A DNA stretch of 64,000 nt from PALSA-1296 sp038210275 (GCA_038210275.1 JBBQWV010000005.1:62001-126000); one strand, 5' to 3'; counted from the stretch's first letter, positions 17,641-25,727 are shown. Numbers and translations: made by a program. Notes: generated by a model from the letters alone, not told the origin.

Positions 17641-17955
17641 CCTCTTAATTCTTTAAACTACTGTTTTAAATACTTTTAAATACAGGTTATTTTAAAGGCT
17701 GTTGAAATGTCAATAAGATTTTAAAAGAAGCAATAATCGCTTATTTCTCATATAAAAAGTCAATATAACAAGTTATCCAGTATATTGTTCGTATGTGGAT
17801 GGGTAAGAATTAATCCACACTGAAAGTTATAATCTACAGGCTATCCGCACGGAGTAAAAGTTGCTAACAAAACTATTTGCTTCATCCACACTCTGGGATG
17901 AATAAGTTTTTTTTACCCCGATGTTACCAAGAAGTTTGTAGTTTTGTGTGGAGAA
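17641..17955. other. oriC: Candidate replication origin: AT-rich stretch plus DnaA-box-like cluster
   Basis: The 467-bp gap 17509-17975 has no gene. Positions 17641-17770 are very AT-rich, with repeated TTTTAAA blocks that could serve as an unwinding element. Positions 17773-17955 hold six 9-mers close to the DnaA box TTATNCACA, in both orientations: TTATCCAGT (17773), TGTGGATGG (17794), TAATCCACA (17811), CTATCCGCA (17841), TCATCCACA (17882) and TGTGGAGAA (17947). Three have a single mismatch. dnaA is not in the window; mnmE, mnmG and yidC, often origin-proximal in other bacteria, are. Confidence 0.4.
17939..17946 (+). promoter_or_regulatory. -7 promoter box of the small membrane protein gene
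   Basis: TAGTTTTG fits TAnnTTTG and ends 29 nt before the ATG at 17976. Confidence 0.4.
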
Positions 17956-17975
17956 GCTTATAACATTATTCATAT

Positions 17976-18164
17976 ATGAAATTACTGACACTACATAAAA
18001 TTCTGATCGTCTTTGCTCTTGCCTTCTTCCTGTTCTTCGGAATCCGAGAAATTTTGCGCGATAGTGGAAATACCATCATTGGTATCATAGTACTCACACT
18101 CGCTGCTGGAGTAGGGTTTTATTTTGTATGGCTGCTGAGGGGAGGGTATGAGAATAAGGGATAA
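17976..18164 (+). CDS. Small two-span membrane protein, unknown function
   Basis: This 62-aa protein has two hydrophobic spans (IVFALAFFLFFGI at about 10-22 and IIGIIVLTLAAGVGFYFVWL near 34-53) joined by a short polar loop, with a charged C-terminus. I do not recognise a family. A TAnnTTTG box lies upstream, which supports expression. It abuts the candidate origin but nothing links the two functionally. Confidence 0.65.
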   Translation: MKLLTLHKILIVFALAFFLFFGIREILRDSGNTIIGIIVLTLAAGVGFYFVWLLRGGYENKG

Positions 18165-18179
18165 GAATTAAATATAAAA

Positions 18180-18857
18180 TTATTTTAAACTATAACTTTG
18201 CAAGACCGAAGAATAGTTAAGATATAATTTTTTATTAGAATCATAACCATAACTATTTTTTTGAACTAGCCCTACGCCATTGGCGTAATATTCCTTTGTA
18301 ATACCATTTGTATCTTGGTTTGCAGGAGTTCCGCCTAAGATAATCCTATCAAAATGTGCACAGGAAAAAGTACCTGCGGGTGCAGTAATCGTTTCATTAT
18401 TTCCTCTAAATACCAATACTGCTTTATTCAGACTACCACCAGGATAAGTAGTATCAACAAGCACATAGGTTTCTCCTACAGCCATTGGGTAACGTAAGCC
18501 AAGAGTAGGTACGCCGCCATTTTGTACAGAATAAACATCTCTTGACCCGGAATAGTAGAGGATTGCATATTTAGTAGTATCGCCATTTGCTGAATAAAGA
18601 AAACCTGATGATCCTTGATATGATTGGTTTCCGCGGATCAGAAGATCAAATAGCTCAGATGATTTTATCATTCCTGAAGTTGTATAATTAGTGGTTTTGT
18701 AGAACCAGTGGTAACCAACCTTCATAGGATAAATATCTTGGATTGCACCATTTAACGAGGCTGAACCACCGTCCTTACAGCCGGATGCACAAAAAAAACA
18801 AATAAATAAAATCAACAAAACTCTACTTTTGTATAACCACATTTCCATTTTCTTCAT
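18180..18857 (-). CDS. Lipoprotein, unknown function
   Basis: This 225-aa protein has a lipoprotein signal: charged start, hydrophobic VLLILFICFF, lipobox ASGC with Cys at residue 27, then a short Gly/Ser tether. The mature part contains motifs common in FCB lipoproteins: IYPMKVGYHWFY near 42, TAPAGTFSCAHF near 159 and YYANGVGLVQKN near 189. Its role is unknown. It overlaps the upstream ORF by 35 bp, so they are probably coupled. ATG at 18842 is an alternative start. Confidence 0.75.
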   Translation of the reverse strand: MKKMEMWLYKSRVLLILFICFFCASGCKDGGSASLNGAIQDIYPMKVGYHWFYKTTNYTTSGMIKSSELFDLLIRGNQSYQGSSGFLYSANGDTTKYAILYYSGSRDVYSVQNGGVPTLGLRYPMAVGETYVLVDTTYPGGSLNKAVLVFRGNNETITAPAGTFSCAHFDRIILGGTPANQDTNGITKEYYANGVGLVQKNSYGYDSNKKLYLNYSSVLQSYSLK

Positions 18858-19146
18858 GTCCGTCTAAAAAAATGATATTAATTTGATAAGCACCTGAAGC
18901 TAACCCGGATATACTTAATGAACAGCTAAGATTATCCGACCCTACTAATTTTGAAAGAGTTTCTATACCTAAAACATTCCTTACCTTTACTGATCTTGCT
19001 GCACCTTTCCAAGAAAGACTAAAGCTACTGTTCGCAGGGTTCGGAAAAATTTGTAAATAAGAATTGTCTGTTTTTTTTCCTAAAGATGTTGTTGAGGAAG
19101 AATGAGCTAATGAAATTGAAAAGTAAGTCGGTGTCATGTCAGTCAT
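18823..19146 (-). CDS. Orphan T9SS sorting-domain ORF
   Basis: This 107-aa protein consists almost entirely of a T9SS type A C-terminal domain at residues about 31-107: LQIFPNPANSSFSLSW, VLGIETL, SGLASGAYQINIIF and the terminal VVIQK. Before it are only about 30 polar residues with no signal peptide. A secreted passenger is missing, so this may be the remnant of a truncated T9SS substrate. A TATATTTG promoter-like box lies 42 nt upstream (19189-19196), so it may still be transcribed, together with the overlapping lipoprotein gene. Confidence 0.6.
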   Translation of the reverse strand: MTDMTPTYFSISLAHSSSTTSLGKKTDNSYLQIFPNPANSSFSLSWKGAARSVKVRNVLGIETLSKLVGSDNLSCSLSISGLASGAYQINIIFLDGHEENGNVVIQK

Positions 19147-19188
19147 AATAATTTCTGAGGGGGCAATTTGTTATAGAAGCTATATGTA

Positions 19189-19196
19189 CAAATATA
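19189..19196 (-). promoter_or_regulatory. -7 promoter box for the orphan T9SS-domain ORF
   Basis: Minus-strand TATATTTG fits TAnnTTTG, 42 nt upstream of ATG 19146. It lies about 60 bp from the divergent box at 19256. Confidence 0.4.
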
Positions 19197-19255
19197 CGAA
19201 AGAATCATCTCCTCTATTATTTTCTTCATTAGTTCTTCTACGTCCTCCTCCTTCG

Positions 19256-19263
19256 TATCTTTG
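19256..19263 (+). promoter_or_regulatory. -7 promoter box of livH-livM
   Basis: TATCTTTG fits TAnnTTTG and ends 21 nt before the ATG at 19285. It sets the start: an upstream TTG at 19261 lies inside the box and cannot be the translation start. Confidence 0.5.
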
Positions 19264-19284
19264 CATTCAGACTTTTGTCACTTA

Positions 19285-20190
19285 ATGGGAGAAATACTAC
19301 AACAACTTGTTAACGGCATCTCGCTTGGCGCAATTTATGCGCTGATCGCGCTTGGCTATACGATGATCTATGGCGTGCTGCGCTTTATTAATTTTGCGCA
19401 TGGCGATGTGTTTATGGTCGGCTCGTTCGTGGCGTACTATACGGCGAATACGGTTAGCAAGTTCTTTCCTATCGGCAGCGTACCGGCAGTGATCATTATC
19501 TTTCTTGTTTCGATGACGTTTTGCGCGATACTCGGTGCGACGATCGAATTCCTTGCTTACCGTCCGCTGCGCACCCGCCCGAAACTTGCCGTTCTTATCA
19601 CTGCCATCGGTGTCTCGCTTTTTCTGGAATATCTTTCGCAGCTTCTTTTTGGCGCTACGCCACGCGGATTTCCGGCGATCATCTCTTCTGCTCCACTTTT
19701 TAAATCGCACCTGATCACGATCAATACTGTACAGGTTGTCGTCATCATCACCTCGCTTTCGCTGATGAGCATTCTTCGTATCGTCGTGATGAAGACGAAG
19801 ATCGGCACGGCAATGCGCGCTGTCAGTTACAATCAGCAGGCAGCGAGTTTGATGGGCATAAATATTTCAAGTGTTATCACGTTCACATTTATGATTGGCT
19901 CGGCTCTTGCTGCGGCAGGCGGAGTGTTATATGCGGCGCAGTATCCGAGCATTGATCCGCTGATGGGAATTATGCCGGGCTTGAAAGCATTCGTAGCGGC
20001 AGTGCTTGGCGGCATTGGAAATATTCCCGGTGCAGCGATCGGCGGATTTATAATCGGCACGGTTGAGACGTTCATCTCCGGCACATTTCTTTCGACCTAT
20101 CGCGATGCTATCGTCTTTGCAATCCTGATCGGCATCTTAATCTTCAAACCAAGCGGCATTATGGGAAAGAACGAGGCTGAGAAAGTATAA
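19285..20190 (+). CDS. livH: Branched-chain amino acid ABC transporter permease, LivH type
   Basis: This 301-aa inner-membrane permease starts MGEILQQLVNGISLGAIYAL, followed by ALGYTMIYGVLRFINFAHGD, the family hallmark. The later motif PGLKAFVAAVLGGIGNIPGA, near residue 236, is the conserved loop that contacts the ATPase. There are about eight membrane spans. It overlaps livM by one base. The partner ATPases (livG, livF) and the substrate-binding protein are absent from this window, so they are encoded elsewhere. The substrate could be branched-chain amino acids, urea or another amide, which the permease alone does not settle. Confidence 0.9.
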   Translation: MGEILQQLVNGISLGAIYALIALGYTMIYGVLRFINFAHGDVFMVGSFVAYYTANTVSKFFPIGSVPAVIIIFLVSMTFCAILGATIEFLAYRPLRTRPKLAVLITAIGVSLFLEYLSQLLFGATPRGFPAIISSAPLFKSHLITINTVQVVVIITSLSLMSILRIVVMKTKIGTAMRAVSYNQQAASLMGINISSVITFTFMIGSALAAAGGVLYAAQYPSIDPLMGIMPGLKAFVAAVLGGIGNIPGAAIGGFIIGTVETFISGTFLSTYRDAIVFAILIGILIFKPSGIMGKNEAEKV

Positions 20191-21167
20191 TGAAACCGCA
20201 ATTTACATTTCTTCTTGTCTTTGCAGTACTCGTCGCGCTATCGCAAGTGATGGGGCACATGGATCCTTATTACCTGACGGTGATCATCTTCATCGGCATC
20301 AATATTACAATGGCGACGAGCCTGAATCTGATCAATGGATTCACCGGGCAGTTCTCGCTTGGTCATGCAGGATTTATGGGAGTCGGCGCTTATGTTGGAG
20401 CGATCATTTCTACCTATCTCACAACGCATGGTTGGTCGGCTGAAGGCGTATCCGGTGTGATGGTTCTTGCAATGGCATTGCTTGGCGGCGGTTTTTTTGC
20501 TGCACTGACCGGGCTTGCAGTTGGTATCCCGAGTTTACGACTAAAGGGCGATTACCTTGCTATCGTTACGCTTGGCTTTAATGAGATCATCCGCGTTATT
20601 ATTCAGAATGTCGATTTTAAGATTGCCGGAACAGGGTACGTCAATGGCGCACGAGGTTTTGCTGTGCCGCAGCTCACAACGTTCTTATGGGTTTACGGAA
20701 TTGCGCTTGTTGTCATTTATTTTGTAGAAAATGTCATTAACTCCACCTATGGCAGAGGCTTTCTTGCTGTGCGCGACGATGAAGTTGCAGCAGAGGCAAT
20801 GGGAATTAATACGACAAACTTCAAAGTAAAAGCATTTGTCATCGGTGCGTTCTTTGCCGGAATCGGCGGCGGACTTTTCTCGCATTACATCCAATACATC
20901 ACGCCGGATAATTTTACATTCCTGAAATCCATTGAGATCGTCGTCATGGTAATTTTAGGCGGAATGGGTTCGACGTATGGCGTTATTCTTGCTGCAATAC
21001 TGCTAACAATTTTGCCTGAAGCGTTGCGCGAATTCTCTGAATACCGCATGATCATTTATTCGCTGCTTCTTATCGTGCTGATGATCTCGCGTCCGCAAGG
21101 ACTCTTTGGGAATGCATCACTGAAGAAGTTTATGGCAAAACGAAAAGCCGGAGCTACTGCTAATTAA
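20190..21167 (+). CDS. livM: Branched-chain amino acid ABC transporter permease, LivM type
   Basis: This 325-aa integral membrane protein shows the LivM signatures NLINGFTGQFSLGHAGFMGV near residue 46, RLKGDYLAIVTLGFNEIIRV near 116 and FLKSIEIVVMVILGGMGSTY near 243, the last being the ATPase-coupling loop. It is translationally coupled to livH by one base and followed after 9 nt by a HIT-protein gene. Length and topology fit the family. It forms the second half of the permease with LivH. Confidence 0.9.
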   Translation: MKPQFTFLLVFAVLVALSQVMGHMDPYYLTVIIFIGINITMATSLNLINGFTGQFSLGHAGFMGVGAYVGAIISTYLTTHGWSAEGVSGVMVLAMALLGGGFFAALTGLAVGIPSLRLKGDYLAIVTLGFNEIIRVIIQNVDFKIAGTGYVNGARGFAVPQLTTFLWVYGIALVVIYFVENVINSTYGRGFLAVRDDEVAAEAMGINTTNFKVKAFVIGAFFAGIGGGLFSHYIQYITPDNFTFLKSIEIVVMVILGGMGSTYGVILAAILLTILPEALREFSEYRMIIYSLLLIVLMISRPQGLFGNASLKKFMAKRKAGATAN

Positions 21168-21176
21168 AGAAAAATT

Positions 21177-21692
21177 ATGGACCGGCTATACTCACCTTGG
21201 AGAAGTAAATATATCGAGACCTTCAAAGGCACAGGTCCGAAAAAAGAATCCGAATGCGTTTTTTGTACTGCGTTAAAAGTTGATGAAGACAAAGAGCGAC
21301 TCGTCATCCATCGCGGCAAGCTTGTTTTCGTTATCATGAATCTCTATCCTTATAATAGCGGCCACATGATGGTCGTTCCGAAGCGGCACACTGCTGAGTT
21401 TGCCTCACTTACTCCCGATGAACTTGCCGAATGCACAAAACTCCTGCAAGATGCTCAGATCGCACTCGAAGAATTATCGCATCCTCATGGATTCAATATC
21501 GGTATGAATCTTGGTAAAGCCGGAGGTGCCGGAATTGACGATCATCTCCATTGGCATATTGTCCCGAGATGGAACGGAGATACGAATTTTATGCCCGTTC
21601 TCGCCGATATTAAGATGGTCTCAGAGGACATGGAGCGGCAATGGGAAGCCCTTCATGCATTTTTTTCAAGAAATCTACATACCAAGGCGTAA
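21177..21692 (+). CDS. HIT family nucleotide hydrolase/transferase
   Basis: This 171-aa cytosolic protein carries the histidine triad motif HLHWHIVPR near residues 122-130, with upstream GHMMVVPKRH near 62-71 and N-terminal CVFC near 28. It resembles Ap4A phosphorylase-like HIT proteins of bacteria (MDRLYSPWRSKYIE is a common start), which hydrolyse or phosphorolyse dinucleoside polyphosphates. It is 9 nt after livM, likely in the same transcript, with no obvious functional link. Confidence 0.92.
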   Translation: MDRLYSPWRSKYIETFKGTGPKKESECVFCTALKVDEDKERLVIHRGKLVFVIMNLYPYNSGHMMVVPKRHTAEFASLTPDELAECTKLLQDAQIALEELSHPHGFNIGMNLGKAGGAGIDDHLHWHIVPRWNGDTNFMPVLADIKMVSEDMERQWEALHAFFSRNLHTKA

Positions 21693-21749
21693 CTTTTGAA
21701 GGGTATCGGGGGTTATTTAGTTAGAGATTCACTTAACTTTTTTGTGCCC

Positions 21750-22550
21750 ATGAAATATTTGATAGTGCTTGTTCTTCTTACTCCTTTATTTTTTGCTTCG
21801 AAAGATGCTAATGCAATGGCACCGAAGATTGACTCGGTGTATGCAGATTCAGTTTATCAGGTTTATGCAATTACAGATGCTGCCGCTCAAGCCTCTTTAG
21901 GAAAGTCCGATAAGCAGTTCGTCACATTTAGCAATGGAGCTTTGCTTGATCTTGTATTCAAGAATAGCAAACATACCGATATTATCCCCATCAAGGCAAA
22001 TTCAACTCTTCTGATTTGGGGACAAACTGATAAGTCCGTTGATAGTTCTGCGGGTCAAGTAGTTTTTAATAAGTTTGATCTTAGCGGTAACTTAGTTAGT
22101 TCAAAACGATTTATTCTCGGAGACGGACTGAATATTATTCCTGTTCCAAACCAAGATTTTGTGTACATTGAATTAAGCCTTGCTGATCCTGTTGATCAGG
22201 GATCAATGAATCATTCAAAAAGCTATCTCGTGGACGCAATTGCGCTTCTTCAAGATACAACCGCACCATCCTCCGTCCCGTCCGCTCCCATTCTCGTAAG
22301 TTCTTTCATATCATATCCGAACCCTTTCATCTCGAATACGACGATCAGGTTTGAGCTTCAAACTGAAGGTGAAGTCCAGCTTGCTATCGTTGACGGTCTC
22401 GGACGAGAGACTGACCGTGTGATCGCAGGATACCAAGAAAACGGAATGCATGAAATTCCACTTGCAATCAAGACACCCGGATTTTATTTCGTTTGGCTTT
22501 ATCTGAACGGCAAGCCGATCGGAAATCCGTTGAAGATCACATCGCGCTAA
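21750..22550 (+). CDS. Secreted protein with T9SS-like C-terminal domain, unknown function
   Basis: This 266-aa protein has a signal peptide (MKYLIVLVLLTPLFFASKDA, cleaved near ANAMA). The middle, residues about 30-170, is a beta-sandwich-like region with no family I recognise. The C-terminal 80 residues resemble a T9SS sorting domain (FISYPNPFISNTTIRFEL; VDGLGRETDR; IKTPGFYFVWLY). I use ATG 21750 because it begins the signal peptide; an upstream TTG extension to 21696 would precede it. The passenger function is unknown. Confidence 0.7.
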   Translation: MKYLIVLVLLTPLFFASKDANAMAPKIDSVYADSVYQVYAITDAAAQASLGKSDKQFVTFSNGALLDLVFKNSKHTDIIPIKANSTLLIWGQTDKSVDSSAGQVVFNKFDLSGNLVSSKRFILGDGLNIIPVPNQDFVYIELSLADPVDQGSMNHSKSYLVDAIALLQDTTAPSSVPSAPILVSSFISYPNPFISNTTIRFELQTEGEVQLAIVDGLGRETDRVIAGYQENGMHEIPLAIKTPGFYFVWLYLNGKPIGNPLKITSR

Positions 22551-22557
22551 TTACGGT

Positions 22558-22776
22558 TTGACAGCAAGAGAATTGCTACCGCGAATTGTTATCGTTATCA
22601 TCTTCTTAACCGGAGCTATCTTCGCCTATATCGAAAGTATCTATATGCGCGACCATGCCGCATCACTTGGCGATAAAGGCACAAGCGTTTTAACGTGGAT
22701 GTGGATCTACCGGGTTATTGCAATGGCTCTGTTCTTTGCATCAACATATATCATTGGGGGGATTTGGCGGAGGTGA
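22558..22776 (+). CDS. Small two-span membrane protein with TTG start
   Basis: This 72-aa frame starts at TTG 22558, 7 nt after the previous stop, since no ATG precedes the first span. Spans are IVIVIIFLTGAIFAYI at about 9-24 and IYRVIAMALFFASTYIIGGI near 49-68. The family is not recognised. The close spacing suggests co-transcription with the upstream secreted-protein gene. Confidence 0.5.
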   Translation: MTARELLPRIVIVIIFLTGAIFAYIESIYMRDHAASLGDKGTSVLTWMWIYRVIAMALFFASTYIIGGIWRR

Positions 22777-22842
22777 TATACGAAAACTAATTTCTCGCAT
22801 AATCCGTTATCTTCACCCGATAACTAACTATCACGAACTACT

Positions 22843-22947
22843 ATGCTTATTTTCTTTTTTGGAATGGTTGCCGGAATGGCTGGACTCATTTATATCTGCT
22901 ACAAAGATGTATGGGCAGATAAAAAGAAAGCTGCGAATAAATCATAA
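22843..22947 (+). CDS. 34-residue single-span membrane peptide
   Basis: ATG 22843 opens a 34-aa frame: hydrophobic MLIFFFGMVAGMAGLIYICY, then KDVWADKKKAANKS. The Gly-rich single span followed by a Lys-rich tail is typical of small membrane peptides of the inner membrane. A TATCTTCA box at 22808 is near the TAnnTTTG consensus. The stop overlaps the convergent gene by 6 bp. Its function is unknown and its small size leaves doubt. Confidence 0.5.
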   Translation: MLIFFFGMVAGMAGLIYICYKDVWADKKKAANKS

Positions 22948-23325
22948 CGGAAGCAGACCGAGGCATCCTCCGAGCGCAGCAAAGAGAAGCGATTTTGCAA
23001 TCATCCCGCGCATTTTCTTTTTATCCAGATCTTTATAGAGATCATCTATTATTTTCGTCTTCATCAGATCCTTTTCATACGTCCTCTTCGCCGCATTCAT
23101 CACACAAAAATGCTCCTTTGCTTGAATAAAGTTCAGCGCAGTTGAATATCCAAACCCGAATCCAATGATAATCCGAAAGAGCATTCCATAGTGAAAATAG
23201 TATAACGCAGCCATCGAAATTATTCCCCCGATAAGCGCTGCGTAAGCAAGCCGTTTTCTCCATTTGACGCCGGTGTCATCAATGTTGCAAATTCCCGGTT
23301 GGTAGGTATATTGTTCTCCTGGCAT
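22942..23325 (-). CDS. Membrane protein of unknown function
   Basis: This 127-aa protein has a polar N-terminus with one conserved-looking motif (YTYQPGICNIDDTGVKWRKR at residues 6-25), two central spans (LAYAALIGGIISMAALYYF; MLFRIIIGFGFGYSTALNFI) and a C-terminal hydrophobic helix. Such CNI-start proteins occur in several environmental phyla without known function. Its ATG lies one base after the namZ stop codon, so it is translationally coupled to namZ. Confidence 0.7.
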   Translation of the reverse strand: MPGEQYTYQPGICNIDDTGVKWRKRLAYAALIGGIISMAALYYFHYGMLFRIIIGFGFGYSTALNFIQAKEHFCVMNAAKRTYEKDLMKTKIIDDLYKDLDKKKMRGMIAKSLLFAALGGCLGLLPL

Positions 23326-23326
23326 A

Positions 23327-24607
23327 CTAATTATAAATCAAATATTTTTTTCTTGTTGAGCGGAACATATTCGCATCCATAAACCAGTAAGCGCTCTCGG
23401 CTTCAACTTCGCTTTTCATAGTATCAGAGCCGTCCATGGAAAGTACGTGTGTAACTTTATCAGATAAAAAAAGCTGAGCAAAATTGCGGACTCCGGTGAC
23501 TTTATCAAACATTTTTTGAGTCGTAAAGGGTAACGCTTTGAAAGACTTTGCAAAAACTGAATCGCGAAGAAGTTTTTTCAAAACCAAAAATTCAAAACCA
23601 TAAAGACTTTCGATAGAGGAAATATTTTTGGGTAATTCGATCTTCATACCTAAAAACGTTTTACTACTATCACCAAAAGGTACGGTATAGTCATCTCTCT
23701 TTGCCGTTACCCCTTTCGGCAAAGATGATTGGACGGCTTGTTCTAAAAATTGTGGCTGCACGAGCTTCGAGCCAATGCGCAGAAAAGGAAGATCGGAGCC
23801 GATGCCGACAGAAATGTTTCCCAATTCACCGATGGCGCCAAACATAGCACATCCGATTGCACTTTCGAATGTCGGGATATTCGGGCTTGGTGGAATCCAC
23901 TTCAAGCCTGTCTCATTCCAATACATTTTGCGTTTCCAATCTGTCATGTGAATGACGGAAAGTTTTAACTTCTCGGCTCCATGAAACCACTTCTGTCCTT
24001 TTGCCATCTGCGCCAACTCACCAAGTGTCATGCCATGGAGATACGGGACAGGAATCACTCCGACAAAAGAAATAAGTGATGAATCAATAATATTTCCTTC
24101 AATGCGTTCACCTGATAGTGGATTCGGTCTATCAAGCACAACGAACTCTATATTATTTTCCGCTGCCGCTTCCATCGCATAGATCATCGTCGAAAGATAG
24201 GTGTAAGGACGTACACCAATATCTTGAATATCAAAGACCAATGTAGTGATGCCTGCCAGCATCTTCTTCGTCGGCTTGCGAGTTGTACCATAAAGAGAAT
24301 AGACAGGAACACCTTCGTACTTCTCTACGGCATCGCTTTTCACCCCAGCTTTGCGTTCGCCAAGGAAACCATGCTCCGGTGAAAATAACGCGACAAGCTT
24401 GCATACTTTCTGCTTTGCAAAAAGTTTAGGAGCAAAGTCGCCGCTTGAAGTAACGGAAGTTTTATTGGCAATGAAGCCAATGTTTTTTCCTTGCAGGGGC
24501 GCATAATTATCAGCAACAAGATTATCAAGCCCGGTTCGGACTTGGCTGCTTGCTACGGAAATGAGGAGGCAGGAAAAAAGAACAGATAGTATTCGATTGA
24601 AGTGCAT
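23327..24607 (-). CDS. namZ: DUF1343 protein, exo-beta-N-acetylmuramidase NamZ-like
   Basis: This 426-aa protein has a signal peptide (MHFNRILSVLFSCLLISVAS). The DUF1343 core is clear: GKNIGFIANKTSVTS near residue 39, LFSPEHGFLGERKAGVK near 74, VFDIQDIGVRPYTYLSTM near 124, and VVLDRPNPLSG near 155. This family includes the peptidoglycan-recycling enzyme NamZ (GH171), which releases MurNAc from the non-reducing end. The presence of murQ at 30.3 kb fits a MurNAc salvage pathway. A membrane-protein gene overlaps closely downstream. Confidence 0.88.
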   Translation of the reverse strand: MHFNRILSVLFSCLLISVASSQVRTGLDNLVADNYAPLQGKNIGFIANKTSVTSSGDFAPKLFAKQKVCKLVALFSPEHGFLGERKAGVKSDAVEKYEGVPVYSLYGTTRKPTKKMLAGITTLVFDIQDIGVRPYTYLSTMIYAMEAAAENNIEFVVLDRPNPLSGERIEGNIIDSSLISFVGVIPVPYLHGMTLGELAQMAKGQKWFHGAEKLKLSVIHMTDWKRKMYWNETGLKWIPPSPNIPTFESAIGCAMFGAIGELGNISVGIGSDLPFLRIGSKLVQPQFLEQAVQSSLPKGVTAKRDDYTVPFGDSSKTFLGMKIELPKNISSIESLYGFEFLVLKKLLRDSVFAKSFKALPFTTQKMFDKVTGVRNFAQLFLSDKVTHVLSMDGSDTMKSEVEAESAYWFMDANMFRSTRKKYLIYN

Positions 24608-24728
24608 TAAGTGCTAATAAAATGTCCTGTTGAACGAAGCGAATTGTAAGGAGAATCCCAAAATATGCTTATATTGCAGAAGTGACTTAGTGCTCGTATT
24701 AGCTATTATCAGATCTACCCGTGAGGAT

Positions 24729-25379
24729 ATGATATTTAAAGAACCTGCATCCACCGACCGCATTCTTCGGAAGCTATATTTTGCTTTACACAGAAAATAC
24801 AGCTCCGTTGATTCGGAATTTATTTATGATGCGCTTTCCGATGCTATAGAAGTGTGCCTGAAATATCCTAAAGAAGAGCAAACGACAGGGCTCCTTTACA
24901 CCATTGCCTATAGAAATCTGTATCATAAGACGAGTGACCCAAAGAAGAAAAAAACTTCAAGTATTGAAGGCTTTACTGCGAAGGGAATTGACTTTGCTTC
25001 ACCGGATGATCTAGAATTAGAATTTACCATATCCGAAACGCTGAGCCAACTGATGCTTGAGCTAAAGGAAAAGGAAAAAGATTTAGTTCAAATGCGTCTA
25101 GATGACATTCCCTTTAAAGAAATTGCTATAATAACCGGAGTGAAAAAGAATACTTTGGAACAGCGGCATAAAAGAATCATCGAAAAATTATCGCTGATTG
25201 CAAGAAAAGATATCGAAGGAACTAATGTAAAAAGCTGCCAGTTTACAGCCAACAGCCAACAGCCAACAGCCAACAGCCAAAAACGAAGAGAAAACCACGA
25301 TTTTGACAATTATTTAAAATATTCCTTTTTTTTGTCAGTTTTTTGGGTTAAAAATACATTTACTATTATCCCCATATAA
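24729..25379 (+). CDS. Sigma-70-like / ECF-type transcription factor with repeat-derived tail
   Basis: This 216-aa protein begins at ATG 24729 after a GTGAGG sequence. The N-terminal part (DSEFIYDALSDAIEVCLKYP, then GLLYTIAYRNLYH) resembles sigma region 2. Residues about 114-156 (FTISETLSQLMLELKEKEKD; FKEIAIITGVKKNTLEQRHK) match sigma region 4, a helix-turn-helix. After about residue 170 the chain turns into TANSQQPTANSQQP, encoded by five copies of a heptamer, and ends in a hydrophobic tail that looks like translated intergenic DNA. The original C-terminus was probably shorter. It precedes a small secreted-peptide cassette which it may control (inference). Confidence 0.7.
   Translation: MIFKEPASTDRILRKLYFALHRKYSSVDSEFIYDALSDAIEVCLKYPKEEQTTGLLYTIAYRNLYHKTSDPKKKKTSSIEGFTAKGIDFASPDDLELEFTISETLSQLMLELKEKEKDLVQMRLDDIPFKEIAIITGVKKNTLEQRHKRIIEKLSLIARKDIEGTNVKSCQFTANSQQPTANSQKRRENHDFDNYLKYSFFLSVFWVKNTFTIIPI
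25246..25280 (+). repeat. Five perfect tandem copies of CAGCCAA
   Basis: The heptamer CAGCCAA repeats five times without error inside the 3' end of the sigma-like gene. Because 7 is not a multiple of 3, the repeat encodes a 7-residue period, TANSQQP. Copy-number change by slippage would shift the reading frame downstream. Confidence 0.95.
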
Positions 25380-25411
25380 TCAACTGTATTTAACTAAAAA
25401 TAATAACGATA

Positions 25412-25720
25412 ATGAAACACCTTAAACTAACAATATCCGCAAGCCTGATCATAGTTGCTTTGATAATAAATCCAATCAAAAGCTTTGCAGGCACCGATCA
25501 CATCGGTAGTGGGTGGGTTTACCCAGCAAACACCGTTCCAGGTGATTGCACAAAGTATGGAATAAATACCGAAACGGGCCATGCTCTTATCAACTGTAAA
25601 CCCTCAACCAACACATGCTTCGTTTCAGGCGGTGGAGGTATTGATGTCTATTGGCCAACTGCATCCCAACCCCCTGAAAGTCCCTCTGACGTCAAAGTGG
25701 AAGTTGTCCCTATGAACTAA
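25412..25720 (+). CDS. Small secreted Cys-containing protein
   Basis: This 102-aa protein has a signal peptide (MKHLKLTISASLIIVALI, cleaved near KSFAG). The mature part has three Cys (DCTKYG, INCKPS, NTCFVS) and a Pro-rich C-terminus. I see no known fold. It is followed by a strong terminator-like hairpin and by a beta-propeller gene and a thioredoxin-like gene. In Bacteroidota, secreted NVEALA-type peptides sit in similar neighbourhoods; the resemblance is of layout, not of sequence. Confidence 0.65.
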   Translation: MKHLKLTISASLIIVALIINPIKSFAGTDHIGSGWVYPANTVPGDCTKYGINTETGHALINCKPSTNTCFVSGGGGIDVYWPTASQPPESPSDVKVEVVPMN

Positions 25721-25727
25721 TTAACAA

